Shown here: positions 11,199 to 20,912 of the stretch, in pieces
How the letters are laid out: each line of letters begins with the position of its first letter
Position numbering within the stretch: the first letter of the stretch is position 1
Source: Coix lacryma-jobi var. lacryma-jobi
Taxonomy: Eukaryota > Streptophyta > Magnoliopsida > Poales > Poaceae
Length of the DNA: 64,000 bases
NCBI GenBank assembly: GCA_009763385.1
Contig: CM019831.1
Location: 88,695,845 to 88,759,844, forward strand
Direction of reading: 5' to 3'
Position numbers and translations under genes: made by a program
Notes under the pieces: generated by a model
What the model saw: the letters and a program-made list of their open reading frames with translations, nothing else
Database searches by the model: none
What the model was told of the DNA's origin: nothing

Positions 11199-12310
11199 TT
11201 TATCTTTTTGAACTTTGATGTAAATTTCTTTTCCCTCTTTCACCATTTTTGTAATCAAAGGTCGGCTGCACTCTTTTTCCTCGCCGGGGAAGCCCTTCAT
11301 CGGGGTGCGAGGTTTTTTAACGAGGCAGCCGAATGTAACCGCTACATTGCGAAAGTAAACGTAATTCCCCCAAAAAATATCGCATGGCTCGGTAAAAGAC
11401 GAAGTCAACCAAACATAAGGTTGAGACATTCGTCATTAAAATGTGATGAAAAGAGAATGTCGGGGAAGTAGGGCGAAATAGACCCTTCACTTCCACCGAC
11501 AATCTCGAAAGCCTGCGGGCTATGTGAAAACTGACCCTCCGACAAAACGCGAGGGCGGAACGAAAGCCTGCGGGCTATGTGAAAACCGACCCTACGACAA
11601 AACGCGAGGGCGGAACGAAAGCCTACGGGCTATGTGAAAACCGACCCTATGACAAAATGCGAGGGCGAAATGAAAGCCTGCGGGCTATGTGAAAACCAAC
11701 CCTCCGACAAAACGAGAGGGCGAAACGAAAGCCTGCGGGCTATGTGAAAACCGACCCTCCGACCGAACGAGAGGGCGGAACGAAAGCCAGCAAGCAAGTC
11801 GAGTAGCCCTTGCCAGGCGACAAGGACAGCTGGCGGGCCCCAGTAGCCGCAAAGAGCATAAATTTCGTACTAACCTTTCACCTACCAAACGCCCACAAGT
11901 ACAGCCAAGGGAGTAAATGCAGTCCTCCCGCAACAAGGGTAAGGCAATATAAATAGACACCACGGTGCAAGCCTCCCAACCATCCAAAACTGCCAAGTCT
12001 GTGCAAAATGTTAGTCCCAGGCAGTCGGCCCATTAGCAAAAATGCGAATAGGAAGCGTCAGGAGTTACGCTTTCGCTTTGATGATTGTGTCATCAGCATC
12101 GCGTCCACCTATCGTCACCAATCCAGTAACTATAGGCGAAAGTCCCTTTGAATGGCAATCCCATCTCAAACTATGGCTAGGAGATGAACCAGGCCGTGCA
12201 CGCTGCCGGATGACAATAAGAGCAATGTCGTAGTTATAGCCGGTTGTAAACCCCCCTTAGCACTATATAAAGGCACTTTTGTCAATCGATTTCTCCAACT
12301 TCAACAGACC
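11199..12310 (+). other. Tat 3' spacer between integrase and the 87-bp array
   Basis: Non-coding as far as I can tell. It holds the 55-bp tandem array (11506-11785) and a stretch near 11940-12310 that includes TATATAAAGG-like sequence at about 12263 (ACTATATAAAGGCAC). This could be an internal promoter, but the evidence is only this motif. Confidence 0.6.
11506..11785. repeat. 55-bp tandem repeat, about 5 copies
   Basis: The word TATGTGAAAAC recurs at 11521, 11576, 11631, 11686 and 11741, exactly 55 bp apart. Each unit holds GAAAGCCTGCGGGC and GAGGGCG. Units differ by a few substitutions, not by indels. Confidence 0.9.
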
Positions 12311-13495
12311 ACTAACACCCGATCTCGCGGCCTATCGGCCGAGGGGCTCGAACCGAAAGCTCCCTCGCACGAATGCTACCACCCCTTGTCTTAGTGTTTG
12401 AGGGCGGGCGCGTCTAAACTATCGGCCGAGGGGCTCGCACCGAAAGCTCCCTCGCGCGAATGCTACCGCCGCTCGTCTAAGTGTTTGGGGGCGGGCGCGT
12501 CTAAACTATCGGCCGAGGGGCTCGCACCGAAAGCTCCCTCACGCGAATGCTACCGCCCCTCGTCTAAGTGTTTAGGGGCGGGCGCGTCTAAACTATCAGT
12601 TGAGGGGCTCGCACCGAAAGCTTCCTCGCGCGAATGCTACCGCCCCTCGTCTAAGTGTTTGGGGGCGGGCGCGTCTAAACTATCGGCCGAGGGGCTCGCA
12701 CCGAAAGCTCCCTCGCGCGAATGCTACCGCCCCTCGTCTAAGTGTTTGGGGCGGGCGTGTCTAAACTATCGGCCGAGGGGCTCGCACCGAAACCTTCCTC
12801 GCGCGAATGCTACCGCCCCTCATCTAAGTGTTTGGGGGCGGGCGCGTCTAAACTATCGGCCGAGGGGCTCGCACCGAAAGCTTCCTCGCGCGAATGCTAC
12901 CGCCCCTCGTCTAAGTGTTTGGGGGCGGGCGCGTCTAAACTATCGGCCGAGGGGCTCGCACCGAAAGCTCCCTCGCGCGAATGCTACCGCCCCTCGTCTA
13001 AGTGTTTGGGGGCTGGCGTGTCTAAACTATCGGCCGAGGGGCTCGCACCGAAAGCTCCCTCGCACGAATGCTACCGCCCCTCGTCTAAGTGTTTGGGGGC
13101 GGGCGCGTCTAAACTATCGGCCGAGGGGCTCGCACCGAAGGCTCCCTCGCGCGAATGCTACCGCCGCTCGTCTAAGTGTTTGGGGGCGGGCGCGTCTAAA
13201 CTATCGGCCGAAGGGCTCGCACCGAAAGCTCCCTCGCGCAAATGCTACCGCCCCTCGTCTAAATGTTTGGGGGCGGGCGCATCTAAACTATCGGCTGAGG
13301 GGCTCGCACCGAAAGCTCCCTCGCGCGAATGCTACCGCCCCTCGTCTAAGTGTTTGGGGGCGGGCGCGTCTAAACTATCGGCCGAGGGGCTCGCACCGAA
13401 AGCTCCCTCGCGCGAATGCTATAGCCCCTCGTCCAAGTGTTTGGGGGCGGGCGTTTCACAAAATCTCGCCGAAAGGCTCGCATCGAAGGCCTAAT
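12311..13495. repeat. 87-bp tandem repeat, about 13 copies
   Basis: The word CGTCTAAACTATCGG recurs every 87 bp (12411, 12498, 12585 and on), with one unit one base short near 12745. Each unit holds GGGGCTCGCACCGAAAG, CTCGCGCGAATGCTACCG and CTCGTCTAAGTGTTTGGGGG. Since 87 is 29 codons and the unit has no stop in two frames, long open frames run through it, but I take these as a by-product of the repeat. Tandem arrays in this position are known from Tat elements such as Grande. Confidence 0.92.
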
Positions 13496-13645
13496 CGCGC
13501 GAAAGCTCCTCTACGGAGGCTCCTCTAGAAACGCACGAAGTGCATGCTCACGATTTCAACACTCGAAAAAGGACGCAGTGATCAAAAACAAAGCTTTATT
13601 AAGGCGAAAGTTACACTCCACAAAAGAGTCATAGAACATAAAAGC

Positions 13646-16600
13646 CTAAGTGTCACCCACCGCGCCAAGGGACATGCTATATCTGCGAGCGTCGGGCGAA
13701 AAAGAATGGTCCTCCGGCTCCTGTTTTATAACTGGCCCTTCGCAGGCATCCAAGGCCGCGCGTTTGCTATCGCGCCATTCCCGCCTCTCTTCTAGTTGTC
13801 GAGGATCGAAACCACGGTAGAATTCCTGAAGTCTCTCCTCAGCCCGTCGGAGTTTCCGGGCGCATTGGCTTAAGTACGAAGAAAGCGTCACTGCGGGAAA
13901 CATCGCGCGAAAGCTCCGCCACAAATCGCCGCCAACACACAAGTTACCGGATCTAATCATCAGAGGGCAGACGTCAAGAACCTCCGCAGTTCCCGCGCCC
14001 AGAACCTGAATAAACATAATGCCAAGTTTAATGAGTACATTACATAGGTTTTCAGCGTTTTTTCTTTTTCGCCCAAAAGTACAAAACATCTGCCTCCAGT
14101 CGACTATGAAGCTACCCTATCATGGCTTTCGCCCGCAGCACGCGCAGCTCCGGCCGCCGAGCTTTCGGGGTTCGCTTTAGGAGTTGCACCGGTAGCGTCG
14201 CCCTCGTCCCTATCGACTTCCCGGCTGTGGCGCTCGGAGATGTAGGCAGCGAAAGTGTGCCGGACTTGCGCCTGCTCCTCCGAAGTCTGCGAATAAACAT
14301 TATCAAGTTGGCGAATGGCGAAACCATACAAGAAAAGAAAGGGAGAAAAGAAGCCCCCTCAATTTAGCCTTAGCGCGACCGACGGCGGATTGGATCAAAG
14401 CCATGTCATTGCCGCCGGTGAGCCAGAACTCCTCAAAAAATTTCTTGCCGAGGACTTTCACCTTGGGAGGAGTCCGCCAGCAGGCGTCCACATCCGCCAC
14501 CACAAGGTCGGCGATATGCCAACACCCAGCATTCAGCAGGCTGTGACCGATGGCCTTGATGCCTGCAGCGGAATCGTAATCACGCGAAAGGGACATATGC
14601 CCCTCCAGCGCGTCCAGCTCCGTGTGAAGCCAGGCCAGGCAGCCGCGCAAGTCGCTTTCGCCCGGCCCATCCGAAAGTACGTCAGTGCTTTTTAAGCATT
14701 GCACGTACTTCGAGACAAGGCCATCAGCGAGGGCCGAAATGCCCGCGCGGTCCTCTTCGAAGGAGCTCCTGAGCGTGGTTTGCTCTTCTTTTAGCTTTTC
14801 GGCTTCGCGCTGGGCAAGCCGATGGACAGTCTTTTCGTCTTCCGCCCCTTCTTCAGGGCAGCGTCCTCCTCCTCCAGCTCTTTCAGGCGGCGATCCTTGT
14901 CTTGCTTTTCCGTTTTAGCCCGGCTTGCAAAAAGCTCGCTTTGGTGGCTCTGGCTTCGCGCAAGCACCATCGCCTGCCAGTAGAAAAACAACAACAACAA
15001 CAACAACAAAACAAACACTTTAAAAACTAGTGACGAGGCAAAACCGTGGCAGAAGCAATCGAGCGGGATAGGCGAAAAGCTTATGCTGGCCAGGTGGAAA
15101 GACAAGGCGTCGCCAAGGTGCCCGCTCCCCACTTTCAGCAGATCGCGCTCAACTTCCAGAGCGACGAAAGCTCTCTGAGCACACTCTATAAACTTATTCG
15201 TTTTGCCATCCTCGACAGTCAGGATGTCGAGCTTCCGACAGTCAAAATGACAAGCAAGGTGAGAATCGGAAGCTGCACCCAAAAAACGAGCAATCCGATA
15301 AGACTCTTCCCGGGCGTCATCCATTTCGCTCGAAGAGCTTAGCCCGGTATAAAGCCAGGGATCTAAGTAGTCCTCAGGCCGACTATCTAACTTGATGCGA
15401 CCATGGCCCAACAGCTGGTCATCCACCATAGACTGCGTCAGCCGAATAGACTTACCTTTCTCCACCGCCCCTTTGAGCAGTGCTCCATTCGCCTTCTCCA
15501 CTGGAGCCAGGGAGCTCTTCGCGCGCTTGGCCACTGGCTCAACGGCAGCAGGGCGCGTGGGTTTACAAACCCCAGCTTTCGCAAGAGGGGGCATGCCGGA
15601 AGAGACATCGTCATCGAAGAACGAAGCAGCCCCAGCCTTGCGCGACGCCATGTCAGCCGACCCGAGCAAACCCTGAAAAGGACGAATAAGGCAGGCCGCA
15701 ACGTTCAGAGATAACTTTTGCCACGCGAAAGCAAAATTAAATGCAAGAACAAATCGGCGAAAGTAAAAAAGCGAAGCGAAAGCAGTAAAGCATCGAAACG
15801 CGACGCCACTTTCTACCTCAGCGCGGTGGACCGTGTTGACGTTATGGATCAAACGCGGCGCCAGTCTTCGGCATTTACCAACCGGTTTCGCGATCGAGCG
15901 ACAAATACGAACATCCTTGGGCTCAGAAAGTTCATGCTTTCACGAAACCGGGGCTCGACTTTTCGCAGCCACGGCTTGCCTTCCTCTCGCCCGGTTATCA
16001 TCCGTTGGCAGGGGTCTTTCCCCGTAGTTGACTCCCATAGCGTCGAAAACACGATTCAGTCGCCCTCGACCGCCAATAGAGTTTATCTTAAATTCGCTCT
16101 CTTTCTTTAGGTACGGACCGCAGATTTTGTTCGCCTCCTTTTCGATATGACTCACAAATGTGGCGTCATTCCAATAGTTCGCCGGGCGCCCAACCAAAAG
16201 CGTCGGCCCTCGGTAGCCCCCAACACTGACAAAGTTTTCAAATTCAGTCTCCGAGCAGAGGGGGTTTTGGTCGACAGCAAGCCACTCCTCGACGAGGTCT
16301 CGGCTAATCTGGAACCTGGAAGTTAGGGCGAAAGCATCACCGCACGCGATGCTTTCGTCATCTGTTAGGGCCGCTGGCGGCGCGTGAAGTCCGACAGACT
16401 CCTTCAGCACAGAAACAAGGGGAGACGACCTATCCCAGCCTTGCTCTTTTGCCTCCCGAACAGCTCCATTCGAGCAGACGCGGACGTAGAACCAAAAATC
16501 CGTCCATTGCGGCCATTTGTTCGTATACGTCGGCGAGATGCAGATGTTGCCCCGAGTCTTTCACGGAACGAAGTTGATACACCCAATTTCGCTGGGTAGC

Positions 16601-17172
16601 TCCCCTTGCAAAAAATAGTCCATCACTTGGCTGCGCCGACGGTGGATGTCATAATACTTCGCGAAAACCTCGGCACAGAGCTTACATCCCATCATCTTCA
16701 GGGCCATCGCGAAAACGCTCAGCCGCAAAAAGGCATTCAGCGTAAGTTGATGGAGCTGGGTCTTGAACGTGTCCAGCACACCGCCAACAAAATCCTCCAG
16801 AGGAAAATCCAACCTGGCCACAAAGTAGTCGCGGAAAACAATAGCTTCATACGGCCTGAGGCTAGGAATCGCTTCTTCTCCAGGCGCACGACACAGCGAA
16901 AGCACATGTTCGCTTAAGATGCCTTTTTCAGTGAAACCCTGCAGGACAGAGGGGGTAACTTGGGAGCAACCTAGATAGAACGAGCAGTCCTCCGGGATCG
17001 GAGCCGAAACCGAATCCCCTTCTTCCGAATGGACGCTCCCAGCGCGCCCCTCTACCCATGCGCAGACATTGCCGGACACAATCGACACGGTCTTGCTCGA
17101 TCCCGAAACGCTGGAACTCTCGCTAGTCGAGTCAGATGTGGATGTGGATGAAGACGAGCTCGTGGATGCCAT
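13646..17172 (-). pseudogene. antisense gene of Tat element, gypsy-type ORF with apparent introns
   Basis: Transcribed against gag-pol. Exon 1 starts at ATG 17172 with a Ser/Thr-rich leader, followed by a domain with FPLEDFVGGVLDTFKTQLHQL that resembles the plant 'putative gypsy type transposon' family (Pfam Transposase_28, recalled and not searched). It runs to about 15890 in one frame with two TGA codons (16561-16563, 15940-15942), both consistent with CGA. Good acceptor sites follow pyrimidine tracts at about 15673 (CGTCCTTTTCAG), 14976 (CTACTGGCAG), 14295 (TTTATTCGCAG) and 14006 (TATGTTTATTCAG). Exon 3 is a coiled coil (DKDRRLKELEEEDAALKK) with a frameshift near 14860. The last exon would end at 13646. 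Donors are less certain; G|GTAAAT near 15889 is the best. The function is unknown. Confidence 0.65.
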
Positions 17173-17760
17173 CTAGCATGGCGGCGAATTAGAAAAAAAA
17201 GTGCATGCATTTGTAAGCGCTCAAAAAGTAACAATCGCCAAAGCAAAGCAGCAAAAAAGGGAACGATACAAAGAGATAAAAGCGAAAGCGCGCAATCAGC
17301 GTGGCATTTTCGTCAAGCAAGCGAAAGAAGTAAAGGGAGCTCACCTGATGAACAAGCTGAAGCACAAGCCAACCCTCGAGAGGAAGTGCGGAGCGCCAAA
17401 AGTGAAAAAACGCCGAAAGCGAGATTAGTGATGAGCAAAGACAGGAAGCAAAAGATCCAGGGAGCGCACACCCTCTGGCGGGCGGGGCAAGCCCCTCTTA
17501 TATACCCGCGCGTACGGGGCGGCCTGGAACCTGAGGAGTATGGGGCAGCCCGGAACCCGAGGAGACGCTTAAATACTCCTCGAAACGTCAACCGTCGCTC
17601 TTCGATACAACAACCGTAACACCACGTGCGCATCAAAAAAACGCGCGTCAAGGACAGGCAAAAACAGGGTGACACTTTCGCATATCCTCTCGCGGGCGGG
17701 CGTACCACAGGCAGACAACGTCGACCCATGGCCACGCGTGGTACGACGTTGAGGGGCTAT
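17173..17760 (+). other. Tat region before 3' LTR, with polypurine tract
   Basis: Non-coding stretch upstream of the antisense gene and before the 3' LTR. If the antisense gene is transcribed, its promoter should lie here or in the 3' LTR. The base run GTTGAGGGGCTA at 17748-17759, directly before the LTR, is the likely polypurine tract that primes the second DNA strand. Confidence 0.6.
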
Positions 17761-18489
17761 TGTCGGAGCGGTAGCCCGGACGTGAGCTACTTGTTTTCAC
17801 CCGGCACAGTTTTCGTCACTTAACCGAAAGCCACGAAGCCACAAAGGCGAAATCCGCCGGCAGGCGGCTCCGCGGGTCCGCCTTTCGCGCGAATATGCCC
17901 GGTGCGGAGGGCACGAGTCACCTGAAGGCGGGCTCGCGTATCTTTCGCACGAATATGAGAGATCCGCCGGGCGAGGTAGCTGGAAGGAGACCTTGAAGGG
18001 CTCGCTTTCGCGCGAAAGCACGGCGGGCCTCAGAGCGCTCACACCAGTTGGGTTTTCGTGCGAAAACCAGACACTGACGGCGTGCTTTCGTTTCCTCCTT
18101 TCAGCCGTGGCCACGCGTTTTCTTTTCGCAGGGTTCTTCAGCTGACGACGCGGAGGGGACCCACAGGTCAGAAGGAAAGGCGCGCGAGCTGCTTTGCTCC
18201 CGCGCGTAATTACGGTGGTACCCCTCAGGCCCACGAAGCCAGAGGAACCACAAGGTAGGCTAGGAGAGGGCCTTTTTGTAATTGTAGCAGAGTGGTTGGA
18301 AGGGCATCTTTGTATTTTCAAATGGTTTGAGATTAATATAATACGCTCCCGGCTCCCTACGGACGGGGGGGGGGGAGATCACTGTTCACTTCAACTATTT
18401 CCTTACTTTCCCATTCGTTTTCCGTTTTCGCTCTGAGCTTTCGTTCGTGCGACAACCCGCTGTTTCGGGGCCTCGGACCCAAAACAACA
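17761..18489 (+). repeat. 3' LTR of Tat element (729 bp)
   Basis: Starts TGTCGGAGCGG and ends CAAAACAACA; same length as the 5' LTR. Bases 18123-18164 are identical over 42 nt to a filler segment found inside the LARD 5' LTR at 21879-21920, while the 5' LTR of this element differs there. Confidence 0.93.
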
Positions 18490-19942
18490 GGTACAAAAGG
18501 TACAGCCTGAGGTGGCGGATCCCACAGCCCCCAAGTAGTCGACAAAGAGGGATTGGGGCCGTGAGTCGTCGTAGTAGAAGCCGACGCTTGAGGCACAGCA
18601 GGTGGAGGTGGTGCTGGATCATCCTTTCCTTCAGCACCCTCGTCCTCATCATCAAAAAGAGGCTCACCAACCTCATGATCACCTGCATGCTCAAAACGAG
18701 AAGAAGGACAAACCATGGTCTCATCGAAGGTGACATCAGATGTCTACATGACTCGGTTAGTATCAAGGTTAATTACACGATATGCGCGAGTATGAGTGCC
18801 ATAACCCAAAAATACACCGTCAGAAGAACAAGACTCAAATTTGTCCAGGTTGCCTTTCTTAAGTATAAAACAGTGGCAACCAAAAACTCTAAAATAACTC
18901 ACCTGGGGCAATGGAAATATATAGCATGCAGTGTTCATAGCTTCGGCCCAATATCGCTTAGGAGTCCTATGATCATCGAGCATCGTCCTGGCCATCTCTA
19001 CAAGGGTCCGATTCTTCCTTTCTACAAAACCATTTTGTGGCGGTGTGTAGGGGGAAGAAAACTGATGCTCTAAACCCAAAGAGTTACAAAACTTCTCAAA
19101 ATCCGATTTCTTAAATTCGGAACCATTATAACTTCGAATAGCTCATATTGAGTTCATAGGGAACTCATTCTGAAGACGCAAAATTAGATTGCGAGCAAAA
19201 GAGAAAGTCTTGGTTTTCTCAGCTAAAAAGAAAACCCACGAATATCTCGAAAAATCATCAACAACAACAAGCACGTACCACTTCCTCCCAACCGAGCTCA
19301 CCCGAGCCGGACCAACAAGGTCCATGTGCAAAAGCTCTCCGGGGCGCTTAGTCATGACCTGACTCACTGGATGGTGGGGAGCGGCTTCCATCTTCCCATG
19401 TCTACAAGAATGGCAAACAAGATCCTTCTCCATGGACAACTTGGGCAATCCTCGGATTAGGCCAAGTGAGCTAAGTCTTGCAAGCAAGTCGAAGCTCAGG
19501 TGACCAAGTCTCCTATGCCACTTCCAAAGAACAGAGGAGGAAGGTCCAGCCAAAAGACAACGAGAAATTCCAAACGATTCTGAGAAATTCACACGAAAGA
19601 CTTTTCCAAAGGGCGAAATCAAACATACAAGATTGCCCTAAGGATCTAAGATGCGACTGAGATTCAGTTTAAAATGAACCTCATAGTCATCATCAAAAAA
19701 TTGCGAAACAGAAAGAAGGTTAAAATGCAAGTTAGAAACAAGAGCAACATCGTGCAACACAAAGTGCTCATTAACTCGCACGGACCCTCGAGACAACACC
19801 TTACCTTTACTATTGTCTCCGAAGGTGATAAACTCTTTTCCGGCAACAGGACTAAGACTGGAGAACCACTTGGCGTTTCCGGTCATATGCCTCGAGCACC
19901 CGGAATCCACCAACCAAACGTTCTCCAATCGTTTTACCTACA
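18490..19942 (-). pseudogene. element 2 pol: protease, integrase and linker, broken
   Basis: On the minus strand it starts with the protease site WLVDSGCSRHMTG near 19910, goes through the zinc-binding pre-integrase part (KWHRRLGHLSFDLLARL, CHSCRHGKM) and integrase core (HMDLVGPARVSS, then NGSEF and VERKNRTL), and ends in the proline-rich linker next to the Tat target duplication. The second integrase catalytic aspartate is lost: the usual RSDNGSEF reads RSYNGSEF near 19125. A stop (NSI then TAG/TGA-type codon at 19143-19145) precedes it, and about 60 bp is missing after NTACYI near 18915. The protein cannot be active. Confidence 0.9.
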
Positions 19943-20912
19943 TCAATAAAAAGTCATAGGGTAAGCATACGGTCCAACACTGGGGTGAGTAAAATGGGAA
20001 TTATAACAGTGTTGGGCCGGCTGCTCAAAAGAACGGTTAGTAGCAAAACCATTCCTAGCATGCCTACGGGGAAAGCGATCACCACGCTGAGGAAAACGTG
20101 GTCCGCTAAGGGAAGAGTGTCCATCGCGATACTCAAAATGCGGTGGGGGAAAACGCTCAACAACAAAGCCATCGCCACGGGGTCCATAGCCCACAACTGC
20201 AGGCTCCCACCGGGCATGACCTCCTTGCGGCCTAGGCCTAGGAACTTAAGGCATTGGACCTCTAGGCCTAGCAGCACGCCTCTGAACATTCGGCACATGT
20301 ACATCATGGAAAGGATGGTACATGTCCGTGTTGTTCATCTCCTTTGCACGACGCTCCTCTCTTTTGCGCCGAAAGCAAAACTCCCTTAAGTGTCCATCTC
20401 TCCCATAGTGCTCATAGTGGTACCTCACTGCTCTCATAGGGGGTTGTTGGTACTCACGGTAGTGGGTGTGGATCACTTTGCCCTTCTGTGGCATAATCTT
20501 CTCCTAGGTAGGTGGCATTGTGTCTAGCTTGTTCTTGAGGTGGTTGGGCTTGGGAGACCACACTTGTTTCTTGGGTGGAGCTCTCGGAGGTTCCTCATAC
20601 ACTCCATCCTTGTTGTTAGGCTTGAGAGGCTCTTTGGGTGGAATCTTAGTAAGTTTGGGAGTAGTGGTGGAGTTTGGCTTCTCACTCGGGTTAAGACCAC
20701 TAAACTCACCAACCCTGCCAAAAGAAGAAGCACACTCAACACCCTGAGCAAAACCAACACTTGGACCTCCAGCAGCAAGTCTAAATTGGGCAATCATCAT
20801 CCCAAGTTGTGGCTCACCACAAGACACCCATGATAAGATGGTCCGAAGGTATGTGTTTTCTTCCTCGGTTTGCATCTTGTCATGCTTCACATTAGCAATC
20901 TCCATCTCCAAG
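19943..20912 (-). pseudogene. element 2 gag, C-terminal part, broken
   Basis: Corresponds to the C-terminal third of B gag. It has EMEIANVKHDKMQTEEENTY, the acidic and proline-rich spacer, a second zinc knuckle and the arginine-rich tail that ends in a phenylalanine-tyrosine before TGA. The knuckle, CX2CX4HX4C in A and B, has lost its first two cysteines here (YEHYGRDGHLREFC). TAG at 20504-20506 lies at the same codon as TAG 53828-53830 in A. A second stop near 20246 is CAA to TAA. The gag end overlaps the TGATGTAG junction also seen in A and B. The right end is the LARD target duplication CCAAG (20908-20912). Confidence 0.88.

Larger units (their letters stand above)
4764..18489 (+). mobile_element. 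complete Ty3/gypsy element, Tat lineage, 13.7 kb, decayed
   Basis: Two LTRs of 729 bp each (4764-5492 and 17761-18489) start TGTCRGAGCGG and end AAACAACA. They are flanked by GGTCC (4759-4763) and GGTAC (18490-18494), a 5-bp target duplication with one mismatch; comparison with A and B shows GGTAC is the original. Gene order is gag, protease, RT, RNase H, a second RNase H, integrase, then a long 3' region with two tandem arrays and an antisense gene. The dual RNase H and the 3' antisense ORF point to the Tat lineage; maize Grande elements have this organisation. LTR divergence is clear (8 differences in the first 115 bp or so), so it is much older than B. Confidence 0.92.

Noticed and set aside
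12398..13528. Open frame of 376 codons with 29-residue repeats as a possible repeat protein gene
   Set aside because: It is the translation of the 87-bp tandem array; a second overlapping frame is open for the same reason, and there is no sign of a start context or domain.
14940..15060. Leucine/phenylalanine-rich stretch that could be a membrane segment of the antisense gene
   Set aside because: The underlying DNA is a (TTG)n pyrimidine tract before CTACTGGCAG, so it is better read as the end of an intron.
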